31,167 nucleotides of DNA from Berkiella_A sp050252335 (GTDB lineage: Bacteria > Pseudomonadota > Gammaproteobacteria > Berkiellales > Berkiellaceae), in the NCBI GenBank assembly GCA_050252335.1, contig JBFWLB010000034.1, positions 1-31,167 of the forward strand, given 5' to 3'. Below the pieces are notes generated by a model that saw nothing but the letters and a program-made list of their open reading frames with translations, was not told the DNA's origin and did not search any database. The position numbers and the translations under genes are program-made. Below, piece by piece: positions 14,580-23,216 of this stretch (position 1 is the stretch's first letter; the number at the start of each line of letters is the position of its first letter).

Positions 14580-15203
14580 CTAGCCAATTTGAGAAACTTT
14601 GAGTAATCGCTTGAGATCTTTCAAAATATATTGATGATTGATCTCTCCTGAATATCGCATCATCACAAAGCCACGTGGATCAGAAATATAGATTTCACCC
14701 ACACGTTCTCTGTCCAATTGTTCGGTAACACCATCAAAAAAAGTATTAAAGGCTTTGCTATCCATATGGGCTTGTTTCATCTTTGGATAATGTTCAAGGA
14801 TATAGTTTTCGCAGGCTTGTACTTGGCAATCAGGTAAGCTTACAAATAAGGCAGAGACGCGTTCACTGTCTTTGCCCAGAGCTGCAATCATTTGCTTAAT
14901 GTTATATAAGTTATCATGGCATTCTTGTTGGCATCTATTGGGGCTTACATACCATATCCACCAATTGCCTTTTAATTCGTTGCCTATGAATTGAGATTCA
15001 TTACTTGGATCTACCAGTGCTATATTTTTGATATCTCTGGCGGGGCGAATCAGTTCACCGTGATTAATCAGTTTAAATTCACGCACATCTTTACCTTGGT
15101 AGTAATACCAAGCGAGTCCAAAAGGAACAATAAACAACAGAGCCAAGAGCAGCACAGCCCATGAAGACGGTTTGCGTGCAGACGGAGTTGTTGAGGTATT
15201 CAT
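14580..15203 (-). CDS. SCO-like membrane-anchored thioredoxin-fold protein of the oxidase cluster
   Basis: 207 residues with one N-terminal membrane helix (about 14-34) and a periplasmic domain. NRCQQEC gives a CxxxC pair (C91, C95) at the place of the SCO copper site, and IYISDPRG matches the SCO strand, but the ligand His three residues before that strand is Arg (R167). Proteins of this type, of unknown detailed role, sit between SURF1 and ctaA in pseudomonads. A thiol-redox or assembly role is inferred. Start: ATG 15203 forms an ATGA overlap with the SURF1 stop and has GGAG 12 bases upstream; the in-frame TTG at 15221 is less likely. Confidence 0.8.
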   Translation of the reverse strand: MNTSTTPSARKPSSWAVLLLALLFIVPFGLAWYYYQGKDVREFKLINHGELIRPARDIKNIALVDPSNESQFIGNELKGNWWIWYVSPNRCQQECHDNLYNIKQMIAALGKDSERVSALFVSLPDCQVQACENYILEHYPKMKQAHMDSKAFNTFFDGVTEQLDRERVGEIYISDPRGFVMMRYSGEINHQYILKDLKRLLKVSQIG

Positions 15204-15949
15204 AGTTTTTTGGATCTCCAAAAAGTGATTAAAGTAAGCAACAATAATAGACCAGCTAAACTATACCACTGAAAAGCATAGCCAAAGTGTCGCTCTGGGC
15301 TGAGCCATTCGCCACTTTGAGGGATTGCTGAAAATATTCCTTCAGAGGGTGCATCCAACATCACAATGGCTGGTAGCACCGAAGCATTTAAAAGTTTATT
15401 AAACAACTCAAAGTCTAGTGTTTGTATTCTTAAAGGCCAATGTATATCTGGCGTTTCTGTAGCACTAGAAATAAGAGGGTTAACATATCCTTTTTCTATC
15501 CGGCCTTCAATTGTAAACACACCTTCTAAAGGAAGAATCTCTGGTAGTGTTTGGCGTGAGGTTCCCAGTGGAACCCATCCTCGATTGACGAGTATAAAAG
15601 TTTGCTGGTTGATTTCAAAAGGGGTGAGGACATGATAGCCTATCCTGCCATTATATGTTTGGTTATCTAACAGAAAGGTCTTTTCATTAAGAAAGCTGCC
15701 TTCTAGTTGTATTTTTCGATAACGAATACTATCAATGGTATTGTTTGTTAGGGTAGCTGCTGTAATAAATCCAGAATGTGAGGCATTATTCTGAGCAGCA
15801 ATGAGTTGTTGTTTTTGATAACCACGCTTAAGCTGCCATGTACCTAAGACGCATAGGAATATAGTCATGGCCAAAATGGTGAGTGCCAGTATTATAGACC
15901 GAAGCGACCATGATGAAATTTTAAAATAAGTTGGCAGATGAACACGCAT
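15200..15949 (-). CDS. SURF1 family oxidase assembly protein
   Basis: 249 residues with two terminal membrane helices (about 16-38 and 225-243) bracketing a periplasmic domain, the SURF1 plan. Motifs: LGTWQLKR after helix one, LVNRGWVPLG in the middle and HFGYAFQWYSLA before helix two. SURF1 helps insert heme A into subunit I. It couples to the next gene through ATGA. Its first 12 bases overlap the 5' end of the divergent DUF2909 gene. Confidence 0.93.
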   Translation of the reverse strand: MRVHLPTYFKISSWSLRSIILALTILAMTIFLCVLGTWQLKRGYQKQQLIAAQNNASHSGFITAATLTNNTIDSIRYRKIQLEGSFLNEKTFLLDNQTYNGRIGYHVLTPFEINQQTFILVNRGWVPLGTSRQTLPEILPLEGVFTIEGRIEKGYVNPLISSATETPDIHWPLRIQTLDFELFNKLLNASVLPAIVMLDAPSEGIFSAIPQSGEWLSPERHFGYAFQWYSLAGLLLLLTLITFWRSKKL

Positions 15950-16267
15950 TTCATTTTTCAGATATTAATTTATTTATTTTTATTGAGTATCGCGATTACG
16001 TTGGTTACAGGATTATATTACATCGTTAATCCATCTAAGAGGCCTGAACGAGTAGCACAAGCACTTACTACCCGTATTAGTATGTCAATAGGCTTATTAC
16101 TGATTATTAGTTTTGCTATTTTCATGGGCTGGTTTCAGCCCATGAGTTTGCTTACGATGCCCAAGGTCCCGTTGGAATCTAATATACAAACACAAAGAGA
16201 CCTAACCAAACAAAATCTACAAAATGCCAGTACCAGGCTGCCGCTTCAAAACCAAAATGATGCTTAG
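15938..16267 (+). CDS. DUF2909 twin-transmembrane protein, extended C-terminus
   Basis: 109 residues on the strand opposite to the oxidase genes. Two hydrophobic helices (about 5-29 and 46-65) are joined by a basic loop with NPSKRPERVAQALTTRISMS, the DUF2909 pattern; these genes sit between cox3 and SURF1 in many gammaproteobacteria. The function is unknown. The core ends near GWFQPMS (residue 70), where family members usually stop, but the frame continues about 38 residues and overlaps the last 89 bases of cox3. The tail has low hydrophobicity (rich in Gln and Asn) and looks like stop-codon loss. Confidence 0.75.
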   Translation: MNTHFIFQILIYLFLLSIAITLVTGLYYIVNPSKRPERVAQALTTRISMSIGLLLIISFAIFMGWFQPMSLLTMPKVPLESNIQTQRDLTKQNLQNASTRLPLQNQNDA

Positions 16268-17033
16268 GGCTAAAATGTCCTTTGCGACTTCTTAGGAAAA
16301 TGACGATGAGCATAATAGTACCGATGGTTACATGCGCACCATGAAAACCTGTCAGCATAAAGAAAGTTGAGCCGTATATACCGGAAGCCATTGTAAGATG
16401 TAAGTCTTCGTATGCTTCAACGTATTCAATGGCTTGGCATGCTATAAATGCTATCCCCAAAGCAATGGTTAGAAGTAAACCTAATGTTAAGTGGCCGCGC
16501 TTATTCTTCAGTAATCCCCAATGAGCCCAGGTAAGTGTTGCGCCACTGGTAAGTAAAAGCGCGGTATTGATAAAGGGCAAAGGCCACCATCCCATTGGGT
16601 GTTTAGGGCCGGTAAATAATTTGGGATCAGGATTATTTAAAAGAGGCCAATGTTGTTGAAAATTTGGCCATATTTGTTGTTGCGTTTCTCCAGAAGATAG
16701 CCAAGGTATGGAGAGTTGTGTTGCGTAGAACAATGCGCCAAAAAAGGCGCCAAAGAACATGACTTCCGAGAAAATAAACCAGATCATACCCCAGCGATAC
16801 GATTTATCCATTTGTTTATTGTGAAGCCCGGTTAAGCTTTCTTTTACGACCTCGCCAAACCAGCCATACATGGTCCACGCAATGATGAGTGAACCTAAGA
16901 GGAAGAAATAATGACCAAATGTATTATCATGTAATAAATTTGCTATCCCTATAAACATTAACGCAAGGCCAATTGATGTTTTAATAGGCCAAGCGCTCCC
17001 TTCTGGGACATAATATTGATCAGCCTCTTTCAT
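16179..17033 (-). CDS. ctaE: cytochrome c oxidase subunit III
   Basis: 284 residues, seven membrane helices. Family features: YYVPEGSAWPI near the N-terminus, WGMIWFIFSEVMFFGAFFGALFY, GFHGAHVTIGTI, and the C-terminal WYWHFVDFVWLGLFVFVY. The core glutamate of FSEVMFF is present. Start ATG 17033 is set by GAGG seven bases upstream; a longer in-frame start at 17060 would add nine basic residues atypical of the family. It overlaps the end of ctaG by 14 bases. Its own 3' end is overlapped by the antisense DUF2909 gene. Confidence 0.95.
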   Translation of the reverse strand: MKEADQYYVPEGSAWPIKTSIGLALMFIGIANLLHDNTFGHYFFLLGSLIIAWTMYGWFGEVVKESLTGLHNKQMDKSYRWGMIWFIFSEVMFFGAFFGALFYATQLSIPWLSSGETQQQIWPNFQQHWPLLNNPDPKLFTGPKHPMGWWPLPFINTALLLTSGATLTWAHWGLLKNKRGHLTLGLLLTIALGIAFIACQAIEYVEAYEDLHLTMASGIYGSTFFMLTGFHGAHVTIGTIMLIVIFLRSRKGHFSPKHHFGFEAAAWYWHFVDFVWLGLFVFVY

Positions 17034-17562
17034 TCTTTTCCTCTTTATCGGTAATATCAAATAAAGTATATGCCAAGCTCAATTGATTAATTTTATGAGA
17101 CATGGCGGGATCAATTGTAAACTTTAAGGTTAGTTCTGCTTCTTCATTTGCAGCTAAATATTGTTTTTGAAAACAAAAGCATTCAACTTTCTTGATATAG
17201 TTAGCGGCAATATTAGGACTTACGCTGGGTATTGCTTGAACTACCATTGGGCGGCTGGTTAAATTTTTAACTCTAAAATGTGTTTGTACATATTCGCCAG
17301 GATGCAGTGTGAATTTCTTATCGCCAGGTTCAAATTCTGCTGCTGTATTTTGATTCGTCATGCTTAACAACTCAATCGTTACATTTCTGTTCTGATCAAC
17401 GGTGCGAATCAAGGGTTGCGGTTTATCTGTCGTTTTGCCGTTTAATCCTGTGACTTGGCAAAATACATTATACAAAGGAACTAATGCGTAGCAAAAAGCA
17501 AACATGGCGATCACTGCGAACGCCATGATGATAAGATGCTTACGTAATTTTTTTGTGATCAT
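17020..17562 (-). CDS. ctaG: CtaG/Cox11 copper chaperone for CuB
   Basis: 180 residues with one N-terminal membrane helix (9-29) followed by PLYNVFCQVTG and an immunoglobulin-like periplasmic domain. The copper motif is VECFCFQKQ, the CFCF pair conserved in Cox11. It delivers copper to the CuB site of subunit I. It begins seven bases after the cox1 stop and has no strong ribosome site of its own, suggesting translational coupling. Confidence 0.94.
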   Translation of the reverse strand: MITKKLRKHLIIMAFAVIAMFAFCYALVPLYNVFCQVTGLNGKTTDKPQPLIRTVDQNRNVTIELLSMTNQNTAAEFEPGDKKFTLHPGEYVQTHFRVKNLTSRPMVVQAIPSVSPNIAANYIKKVECFCFQKQYLAANEEAELTLKFTIDPAMSHKINQLSLAYTLFDITDKEEKNERG

Positions 17563-17569
17563 AAAATGA

Positions 17570-19168
17570 CTACTTCACTACAGGTGGTGTTGTAAAGGTG
17601 TGGTAGGGTGCTGGCGAAGGAAGTGTCCATTCCAAACCTTGTGCATTTTCCCACACTTGATCGGTTGCCTTTTTACCACCACGAATGGTTTTGATAACAA
17701 TATATAAGAAAAATACTTGGCTTGCGCCAAAAACAAAGGCTCCAATACTGGCGATTTGATTGAAATTTGCAAATTGTAGGGCATAGTCTGGAATTCTACG
17801 AGGCATCCCCGCTAAGCCTAAGAAATGCATAGGGAAGAAAGTTACATTCATTGAAATAACAGACAACCAAAAGTGAGTTTTGCCTAATACTTCACTGTAG
17901 TAGTGCCCAGTCCATTTAGGAATCCAGTAGTAGACTGCTGCGAAAATAGAGAACAAAGCACCTGGAACAAGTACATAATGAAAATGTGCTACTACGAAAT
18001 AAGTATCATGATATTGAAAATCTGCAGGTGTGATTGACAGCATCATCCCTGAGAACCCACCTAAGGTGAATAAGAAAATAAAGGCAATGGCAAAGAGCAT
18101 AGGGGTTTCAAAAGAAAGAGAGCCTCGATACATGGTTGCTGTCCAATTAAATACTTTTACGCCTGTTGGCACAGCAATCAGCATGGTAGCGTACATAAAG
18201 AAGAGTTCACCCGCTAAAGGCATCCCAACAGTGAACATATGATGTGCCCACACAGCAAAGGAAAGTAATGCAATCGCACAGGTTGCATAGACCATTGAAG
18301 CATAACCGAACAAAGGTTTTCGGCTAAAGGTTGGCAATATTTGCGAAATAATACCGAAAGCGGGCAAAATCATAATGTATACTTCTGGATGACCAAAGAA
18401 CCAGAAAATATGTTGGAACATCACGGGGTCACCACCACCGCCGGCACTGAAGAAACTGGTACCAAAATGTCTATCTGTTAACATCATGGTCACAGCGCCA
18501 GCCAAAACAGGCATAACAGCAATGAGTAAGAAAGCGGTAATTAACCAAGTCCAGCAGAAGATAGGCATTATCATTAAAGTCATGCCAGGAGCGCGCATAT
18601 TTAAAATAGTGGCAATGACGTTAATTGCGCCCATAATGGATGAAATACCCATCATATGAATAGCAAAGATGAAGAAGTCAGTGCTAGGTGGACCATATTC
18701 AGTGGATAAGGGGGCATAGAAGGTCCAACCGAAATTGGGCGCAGAGCCTTCCATGAATAAAGTGCTGAGTAACATACTGAAAGCAAAGGGAAGGATCCAA
18801 AAGCTCCAGTTGTTTAAGCGAGGGAGTGCCATATCTGGGGCACCTAACATGACAGGCAGTAGCCAATTTGCCAGACCTACAAAAGCAGGCATGATGGCAC
18901 CAAATACCATGATTAAACCGTGCAAGGTGGTAAGCTGATTAAAAAACTCAGGGTTTACCAATTGCATGCCAGGTTTAAAGAGTTCCATACGAATTAATAA
19001 GGCAAGTACACCGCCAATTAAGAAGCTTGCAAAGCTGAGCCACAAATAGAGTGCCCCAATGTCTTTATGATTCGTTGTTAAAACCCATCGCATCAGACCT
19101 TTTCGAGGGCCATGATGATGATCATGATCATCTTTAGTGTGTAGGTGGGATGCCGTGCTCGCACTCAT
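17570..19168 (-). CDS. ctaD: cytochrome c oxidase subunit I (aa3 type)
   Basis: 532 residues, twelve membrane helices. Active-site residues are all in place: heme a ligands H83 and H397, heme a3 ligand H395, CuB ligands H260, H309 and H310, and Y264 of the His-Tyr crosslink. GHPEVY carries E262 of the D channel (type A1), and TGVKVF the K-channel lysine region. The N-terminus has a His/Asp-rich stretch (HTKDDHDHHHG). Start ATG 19168 has AAGGA six bases upstream. It reduces oxygen to water and pumps protons. Confidence 0.97.
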   Translation of the reverse strand: MSASTASHLHTKDDHDHHHGPRKGLMRWVLTTNHKDIGALYLWLSFASFLIGGVLALLIRMELFKPGMQLVNPEFFNQLTTLHGLIMVFGAIMPAFVGLANWLLPVMLGAPDMALPRLNNWSFWILPFAFSMLLSTLFMEGSAPNFGWTFYAPLSTEYGPPSTDFFIFAIHMMGISSIMGAINVIATILNMRAPGMTLMIMPIFCWTWLITAFLLIAVMPVLAGAVTMMLTDRHFGTSFFSAGGGGDPVMFQHIFWFFGHPEVYIMILPAFGIISQILPTFSRKPLFGYASMVYATCAIALLSFAVWAHHMFTVGMPLAGELFFMYATMLIAVPTGVKVFNWTATMYRGSLSFETPMLFAIAFIFLFTLGGFSGMMLSITPADFQYHDTYFVVAHFHYVLVPGALFSIFAAVYYWIPKWTGHYYSEVLGKTHFWLSVISMNVTFFPMHFLGLAGMPRRIPDYALQFANFNQIASIGAFVFGASQVFFLYIVIKTIRGGKKATDQVWENAQGLEWTLPSPAPYHTFTTPPVVK

Positions 19169-19219
19169 CGTCGTTCCTTCTCTTTAACTCTAAATTAATA
19201 TGCAATTACAAATATGCGC

Positions 19220-19253
19220 ATTGCCCCTTCTTTGATGTAAAAGCTGGGGCAAT
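19220..19253 (-). other. hairpin between cox2 and cox1
   Basis: ATTGCCCC (19220-19227) pairs with GGGGCAAT (19246-19253), with a further CTTT/AAAG pairing inside. It sits in the 114-base cox2-cox1 gap. No T-run follows on the minus strand, so read-through with mRNA stabilisation or partial termination is more likely than full stop. Confidence 0.45.
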
Positions 19254-19282
19254 ACAAATAAAATTCATATAAGAATTTTATT

Positions 19283-20425
19283 TTAGCCTTTTTGTCTTTG
19301 TTCTTTGACTTCCTGTGGCTGAACCATTTCTTTGGTTTCATGTCCCCAAGCATTACGTTCATAGGTAATGATGGCAGCAATTTGCACATCTGATAATTGC
19401 TCGCCAAATGCAGGCATAGCATTTTTACCATAAAGAACGTTTTTAATATGGTTGATACGTTGATCTGGGGTTCGAACAATCGGGCTATCCACCAGTGATG
19501 GGAAGGTGGGAGGGAGACCTTTACCACTGGCTTGATGACACATTGCACAAACCGTGTTGTATTCTTTTTCACCTTTGACCATTAACTCGTCATAGCTCCA
19601 TTCTTTGTCTTCATCCGCAGAAGCTGCGGCTTGTTTTTGTTTTTGTTCTTCAACCCATTTGACATATTCATCATAAGGTTTGGCTTCTACCACAATAGGC
19701 ATGTAACCATGTTTGGCACCACATAATTCAGCACACTGCCCTCTATAAATGCCTGGCTTATCAACATCAATTTGAGTCCAAATTTGTCTGATAAAACCTG
19801 GAATAGCGTCTTTTTTCACACCAAAAGCAGGAACCCACCAAGAGTGAATAACATCTTTAGAACCAATGAGGAAGCGAATTTTTTTACCAACTGGGACAAC
19901 TAAATTATTATCCACTTCTAATAGATAATGCTCTCCCTTGGGTACAAGGTTATATACCTGATCGTCTGGGGTTGTTAATCGACTGAAGAAGCTAATATCT
20001 TCGTCCAGATAATCATAGTGCCAGTACCAGCGGTAGCCTGTCACCTTAATCGTAAGATCGGAATCAGATACATCTTCCATGTCAAAGAGTGTTGATGTGG
20101 CTGGTATCGCCATAGCAATCAAAATAAAGAAGGGAATGATGGTCCAGATAATTTCTACGGTAGTACTTTCATGAAATTCAGCAGCTTTATAGCCTCGTGA
20201 TTTACGATGGCGAATAATTGAATAGATCATGATGCTATATACCAGGATAGCAATTATGGTGCAGATCCCAAAAATGATCATATGCAAATCATAAATGCGT
20301 GCGCTTACGGGGGATACACCTTTGGTCATATTCAAAGTGTAGTCAGCCCAGGTGCTGCTGGAAAAGCCGAATGATAAAACTGCGCCCAAAAATACTTTTA
20401 AGGATTTCGTCCAAGTTAAGGACAT
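19283..20425 (-). CDS. ctaC: cytochrome c oxidase subunit II with fused cytochrome c domain (caa3 type)
   Basis: 380 residues: signal peptide (1-27), two membrane helices (about 47-71 and 89-110), the cupredoxin CuA domain (H194, C231, C235, H239, M242) and a C-terminal cytochrome c domain with CAMCH (C293, C296, H297) and probable axial M337 in AMPAF. Subunit II of about 260 residues is the plain form; the extra 120 residues mark the caa3 type, where the fused cytochrome feeds electrons to CuA. Residues 257-275 are a charged Gln/Lys linker. First gene of the oxidase cluster; GGAG lies nine bases before ATG 20425. Confidence 0.96.
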   Translation of the reverse strand: MSLTWTKSLKVFLGAVLSFGFSSSTWADYTLNMTKGVSPVSARIYDLHMIIFGICTIIAILVYSIMIYSIIRHRKSRGYKAAEFHESTTVEIIWTIIPFFILIAMAIPATSTLFDMEDVSDSDLTIKVTGYRWYWHYDYLDEDISFFSRLTTPDDQVYNLVPKGEHYLLEVDNNLVVPVGKKIRFLIGSKDVIHSWWVPAFGVKKDAIPGFIRQIWTQIDVDKPGIYRGQCAELCGAKHGYMPIVVEAKPYDEYVKWVEEQKQKQAAASADEDKEWSYDELMVKGEKEYNTVCAMCHQASGKGLPPTFPSLVDSPIVRTPDQRINHIKNVLYGKNAMPAFGEQLSDVQIAAIITYERNAWGHETKEMVQPQEVKEQRQKG

Positions 20426-20505
20426 GCCACGTTACTCCATTTAGTGATGAATGCGCCGACAGCCATTATTATGACTGACTACAAGATTGATGCGCGTACT
20501 TTACC

Positions 20506-20519
20506 TTGCTTTAGGTCAA
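20506..20519 (-). promoter_or_regulatory. candidate Fnr/Anr-type box upstream of cox2
   Basis: On the plus strand TTGCTTTAGGTCAA, i.e. TTGACCTAAAGCAA reading toward cox2, matches the TTGAT-N4-ATCAA dyad at 8 of 10 positions, about 80 bases before the start codon. Oxygen-responsive control of an oxidase is plausible. The rest of the 292-base gap (20426-20717) shows no gene. Confidence 0.35.
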
Positions 20520-20717
20520 ATCGGAATAGGCTATCATGAACTGATGACTCTTTTAAGCGTTATGATAAAATCCAATCTGCTAACTATTACTGTTTGCCCT
20601 GAGATATGAATGAACCCACACAATCAGAGTGGAAAGTATACCAGCTAATTACACGCTGAATAGTACTCATGTTTTAAGAGCGATAGGATGATTTGAATGC
20701 GATCTAGCTATGCAGTA

Positions 20718-21533
20718 TTACTTATCGTAAGAACATGCTACAGAAATCTTTTCTTTGCTTTCTAAACAAAAAGCGGTAAGTGCATTGCCCCATACACACC
20801 CAGAATCCAGAGCATAGATATTGTGAATAGGGCATTGACCTTGTAAGGCAGCCCAATGTCCAAAGAGAATTTTTTCTTGGATGGGAATGCGTTGTGGCAA
20901 GCTAAACCAAGGCGCAAGTGAGGGGGGAACAACTTGACTAGATTCTTTTAGAGAAAAATCTAAAACCCCGGTTGCATCGCAAAATCGCATGCGTGTGAAA
21001 GCATTAATGATAAAACGAATTCTATCCCAGCCGGTGAGCTCTGTATGCCAGCATGCGGGCTCATTGCCATACATGTGCGCTAAAACATCAACCAGATTAT
21101 TCTGTAAATAATGTTCAACTTCTCGGGCACAAGCTTTAGCGGTATTTAAATCCCACAATGGATAAATGCCGGCATGACATAAAACATAGCCTTGTGTTTC
21201 ATCATGAAAGAGTAATGGTTTTTTGCTTAACCATTCGATTAATTGCTTTGCATTGGGGGCCTTGAGTATTTCGGCATAAGTATCTTCGGGTTTAGGCTGG
21301 ATGATGTCGTAATACGCTGCTAAGAGTGTGAGATCATGATTACCTAATACACAAATAGTATTTTCAGGTAAGGATTTTATAAATTCTAATGTTGCAAGTG
21401 ATTCATTGCCTCTATTAATCAGATCGCCTGTAAACCAAAGCCTATCGCGTTGGGGGTGATAATTGATTTTTGAGAGTAATTGTTTGAGGGGAGAAAGGCA
21501 GCCTTGCACATCTCCGATTGCATAGGTTGCCAT
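20718..21533 (-). CDS. apaH: diadenosine tetraphosphatase ApaH
   Basis: Symmetrical Ap4A hydrolase (to two ADP), 271 residues, of the calcineurin-like phosphoesterase fold. Metal-site motifs: IGDVQGC at 6-12, TGDLINRG and LGNHD, plus HAGIYP and FGHWA. The Gln in GDxQG is common in ApaH. RIRFIINAFTRMRFC is diagnostic. It starts three bases after the apaG stop, the usual apaG-apaH pair. Confidence 0.96.
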   Translation of the reverse strand: MATYAIGDVQGCLSPLKQLLSKINYHPQRDRLWFTGDLINRGNESLATLEFIKSLPENTICVLGNHDLTLLAAYYDIIQPKPEDTYAEILKAPNAKQLIEWLSKKPLLFHDETQGYVLCHAGIYPLWDLNTAKACAREVEHYLQNNLVDVLAHMYGNEPACWHTELTGWDRIRFIINAFTRMRFCDATGVLDFSLKESSQVVPPSLAPWFSLPQRIPIQEKILFGHWAALQGQCPIHNIYALDSGCVWGNALTAFCLESKEKISVACSYDK

Positions 21534-21536
21534 ATT

Positions 21537-21914
21537 TTAATGCACAAGTTCAGGCATAGCGAGCCGGAAAGGTTGGATGATTGCATCAAAGGTAACGCCA
21601 TTTTCTGTGATCATCTCATAGCTACCTTGCATGGTGCCAACGGGGGTGGATAGCAGCGTTCCACTGGTATAGCGAAAGAAGCGTCCGGGCTGTATGAGGG
21701 GTTGTTCGCCAATAACGCCTTTGCCATGCACTTCTTGTACTTTGCCATTGGCATCCGTAATAATCCAATGTCTAGTAAGTAATCTTGCTGGAACATCACC
21801 TCGATTACTGATTGTGATTGTGTAGCTAAATGCAAAGCGTGCTTGGCTTGGATCAGAATGCTCTGATAAAAAATCTGCAAGAGCAGTAACTTGGATAAGG
21901 GAAGAAGTTGACAT
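21537..21914 (-). CDS. apaG: ApaG domain protein
   Basis: 125 residues, an all-beta Fn3-like ApaG protein of uncertain biochemical function. FAFSYTITISNRG and PGRFFRYTSGTLLSTPVGTMQGSYEM are the conserved blocks. Normally it follows rsmA within a few bases; here a 1.4-kb gap with a transposase separates them, so apaG-apaH must rely on a promoter in or beside the inserted unit. Confidence 0.95.
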   Translation of the reverse strand: MSTSSLIQVTALADFLSEHSDPSQARFAFSYTITISNRGDVPARLLTRHWIITDANGKVQEVHGKGVIGEQPLIQPGRFFRYTSGTLLSTPVGTMQGSYEMITENGVTFDAIIQPFRLAMPELVH

Positions 21915-21984
21915 GTGTGATGTAGCTATATTTGAAATTATTTTCTAAAGGATACGATTTAGGTTCTTATTTTGCAATGATATT

Positions 21985-21998
21985 TATAAGGACAGCCA
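21985..21998. repeat. left inverted repeat of the transposase unit
   Basis: TATAAGGACAGCCA, 70 bases upstream of the transposase start. It matches the reverse complement of 23260-23273 at 13 of 14 positions and shares 11 bases exactly with the complement of 23217-23227. Confidence 0.6.
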
Positions 21999-22067
21999 CA
22001 TTAAGTTGCTTTACCCAAAATCTTTACGCTAGAATTTCTTTCAGTAATAGGGAAATTATTTTAGCTC

Positions 22068-23084
22068 ATGACCTTAGCACGCTCAGAACAAATCGATTTA
22101 AATGCAACGCCGTATTATCACGTCATGAACCGCTGTGTACGCCGTAGCTTCCTCTGTGGTTTCGATGAACTCACTCAAACCGATTATTCTCATAGAAAAG
22201 CATGGATTGTAGATAGATTAAAATATCTAGCTGAGATCTTCGCTATCAAAATCTGTGCTTATGCCATCATGAGTAATCATTATCATGTTGTTTTATATGT
22301 AGAAGAAAAACAGGCAGAGGCTTGGTCAGAAGAAGAAATTGTCGATCGTTGGTCTGCTATTTTCCCCAGAGATGCCAGAGAAAATAAACATTTAAAGCAA
22401 AAAATTCAGCTCTGGAAAGAACGGCTCACCAGCATCAGTTGGTTTATGCGTTGCTTAAATGAAAAAATTGCACGCGATGTAAACGAAGAAGATGATACCG
22501 CAGGGCGATTCTGGGAAGGACGCTTTAAATCACAAGCACTCTTAGATGAAGGTGCATTGTTAAGCGCAATGGTTTATATAGATTTAAATCCGGTGAGAGC
22601 AGGTATTACAAAAACACCAGAAGAATCAGAATTTACCTCCATTCATGAACGCATTCAGCATATTGCTAAGCAATTAAAAATTAATAAGCCAAAATCGATT
22701 AAACAATTCAAACGTGAAAGCGCAGATGTATACAACAGCTTTGCACAACCCAAATCCTTGGTACCTTTTGCAAATGTTTCAGCCCATCATTCTCATGCCA
22801 TCGATTTTAAGCTTTCTGATTATTTAGAGCTTGTGGACTATACGGGTAGAGTGATTCGAGATGATAAAGAGGTCGGTTCTATTCCCGCGCATCTCGCCCC
22901 TATCTTGATCCGATTACAATTCAAGCCCACAAACTGGATTTCATTGGTCAAAAATTTAGGTAAAAGCTTCTCCCATGCCGTGGGAAGTGAAATCTTATTA
23001 TTGAATTTCAGAAAAGAGAGCAAGCGTAGCTTTAAAGGCATTACTCAAGCAAAGAAAAGTTATTCTAATACACACGTCGCTTAA
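22068..23084 (+). CDS. REP-associated tyrosine (Y1/HUH-like) transposase
   Basis: 338 residues. The metal-binding HUH motif is HYH at 71-73 (MSNHYHVVLYV). The FWEGRFKSQALLDEGALL and MVYIDLNPVRAG blocks are typical, with Y170 a candidate catalytic tyrosine. The N-terminal NATPYYHVMNRCVRR is the usual entry strand. The C-terminal 150 residues are a less conserved extension seen in the long form of the family. Such enzymes cut single-stranded DNA at palindromic repeats. It is on the strand opposite to its neighbours. ATG 22068 has only a distant AGGGA, so translation may be weak. The frame appears intact. Confidence 0.9.
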   Translation: MTLARSEQIDLNATPYYHVMNRCVRRSFLCGFDELTQTDYSHRKAWIVDRLKYLAEIFAIKICAYAIMSNHYHVVLYVEEKQAEAWSEEEIVDRWSAIFPRDARENKHLKQKIQLWKERLTSISWFMRCLNEKIARDVNEEDDTAGRFWEGRFKSQALLDEGALLSAMVYIDLNPVRAGITKTPEESEFTSIHERIQHIAKQLKINKPKSIKQFKRESADVYNSFAQPKSLVPFANVSAHHSHAIDFKLSDYLELVDYTGRVIRDDKEVGSIPAHLAPILIRLQFKPTNWISLVKNLGKSFSHAVGSEILLLNFRKESKRSFKGITQAKKSYSNTHVA

Positions 23085-23216
23085 TTCAATATTTCATCTA
23101 TCTGTCATTTCTTTCATTCATAGATTTGTGTCAGTGTTATCATGATAGTGGAAACTATTACGATGTGCATGACCATAGCATTCGTTTTCGTTTATATTGT
23201 TAGCAAGGAATAAAAT

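Noticed and set aside
19195..19572. 125-residue minus-strand frame at the end of cox2
   Set aside because: It is out of frame with and inside the cytochrome c domain of cox2, whose CAMCH motif is intact in the true frame.
20724..21533. Gln instead of His in the first metal motif of ApaH (GDVQG)
   Set aside because: GDxQG is common in ApaH proteins, so it is not an anomaly.
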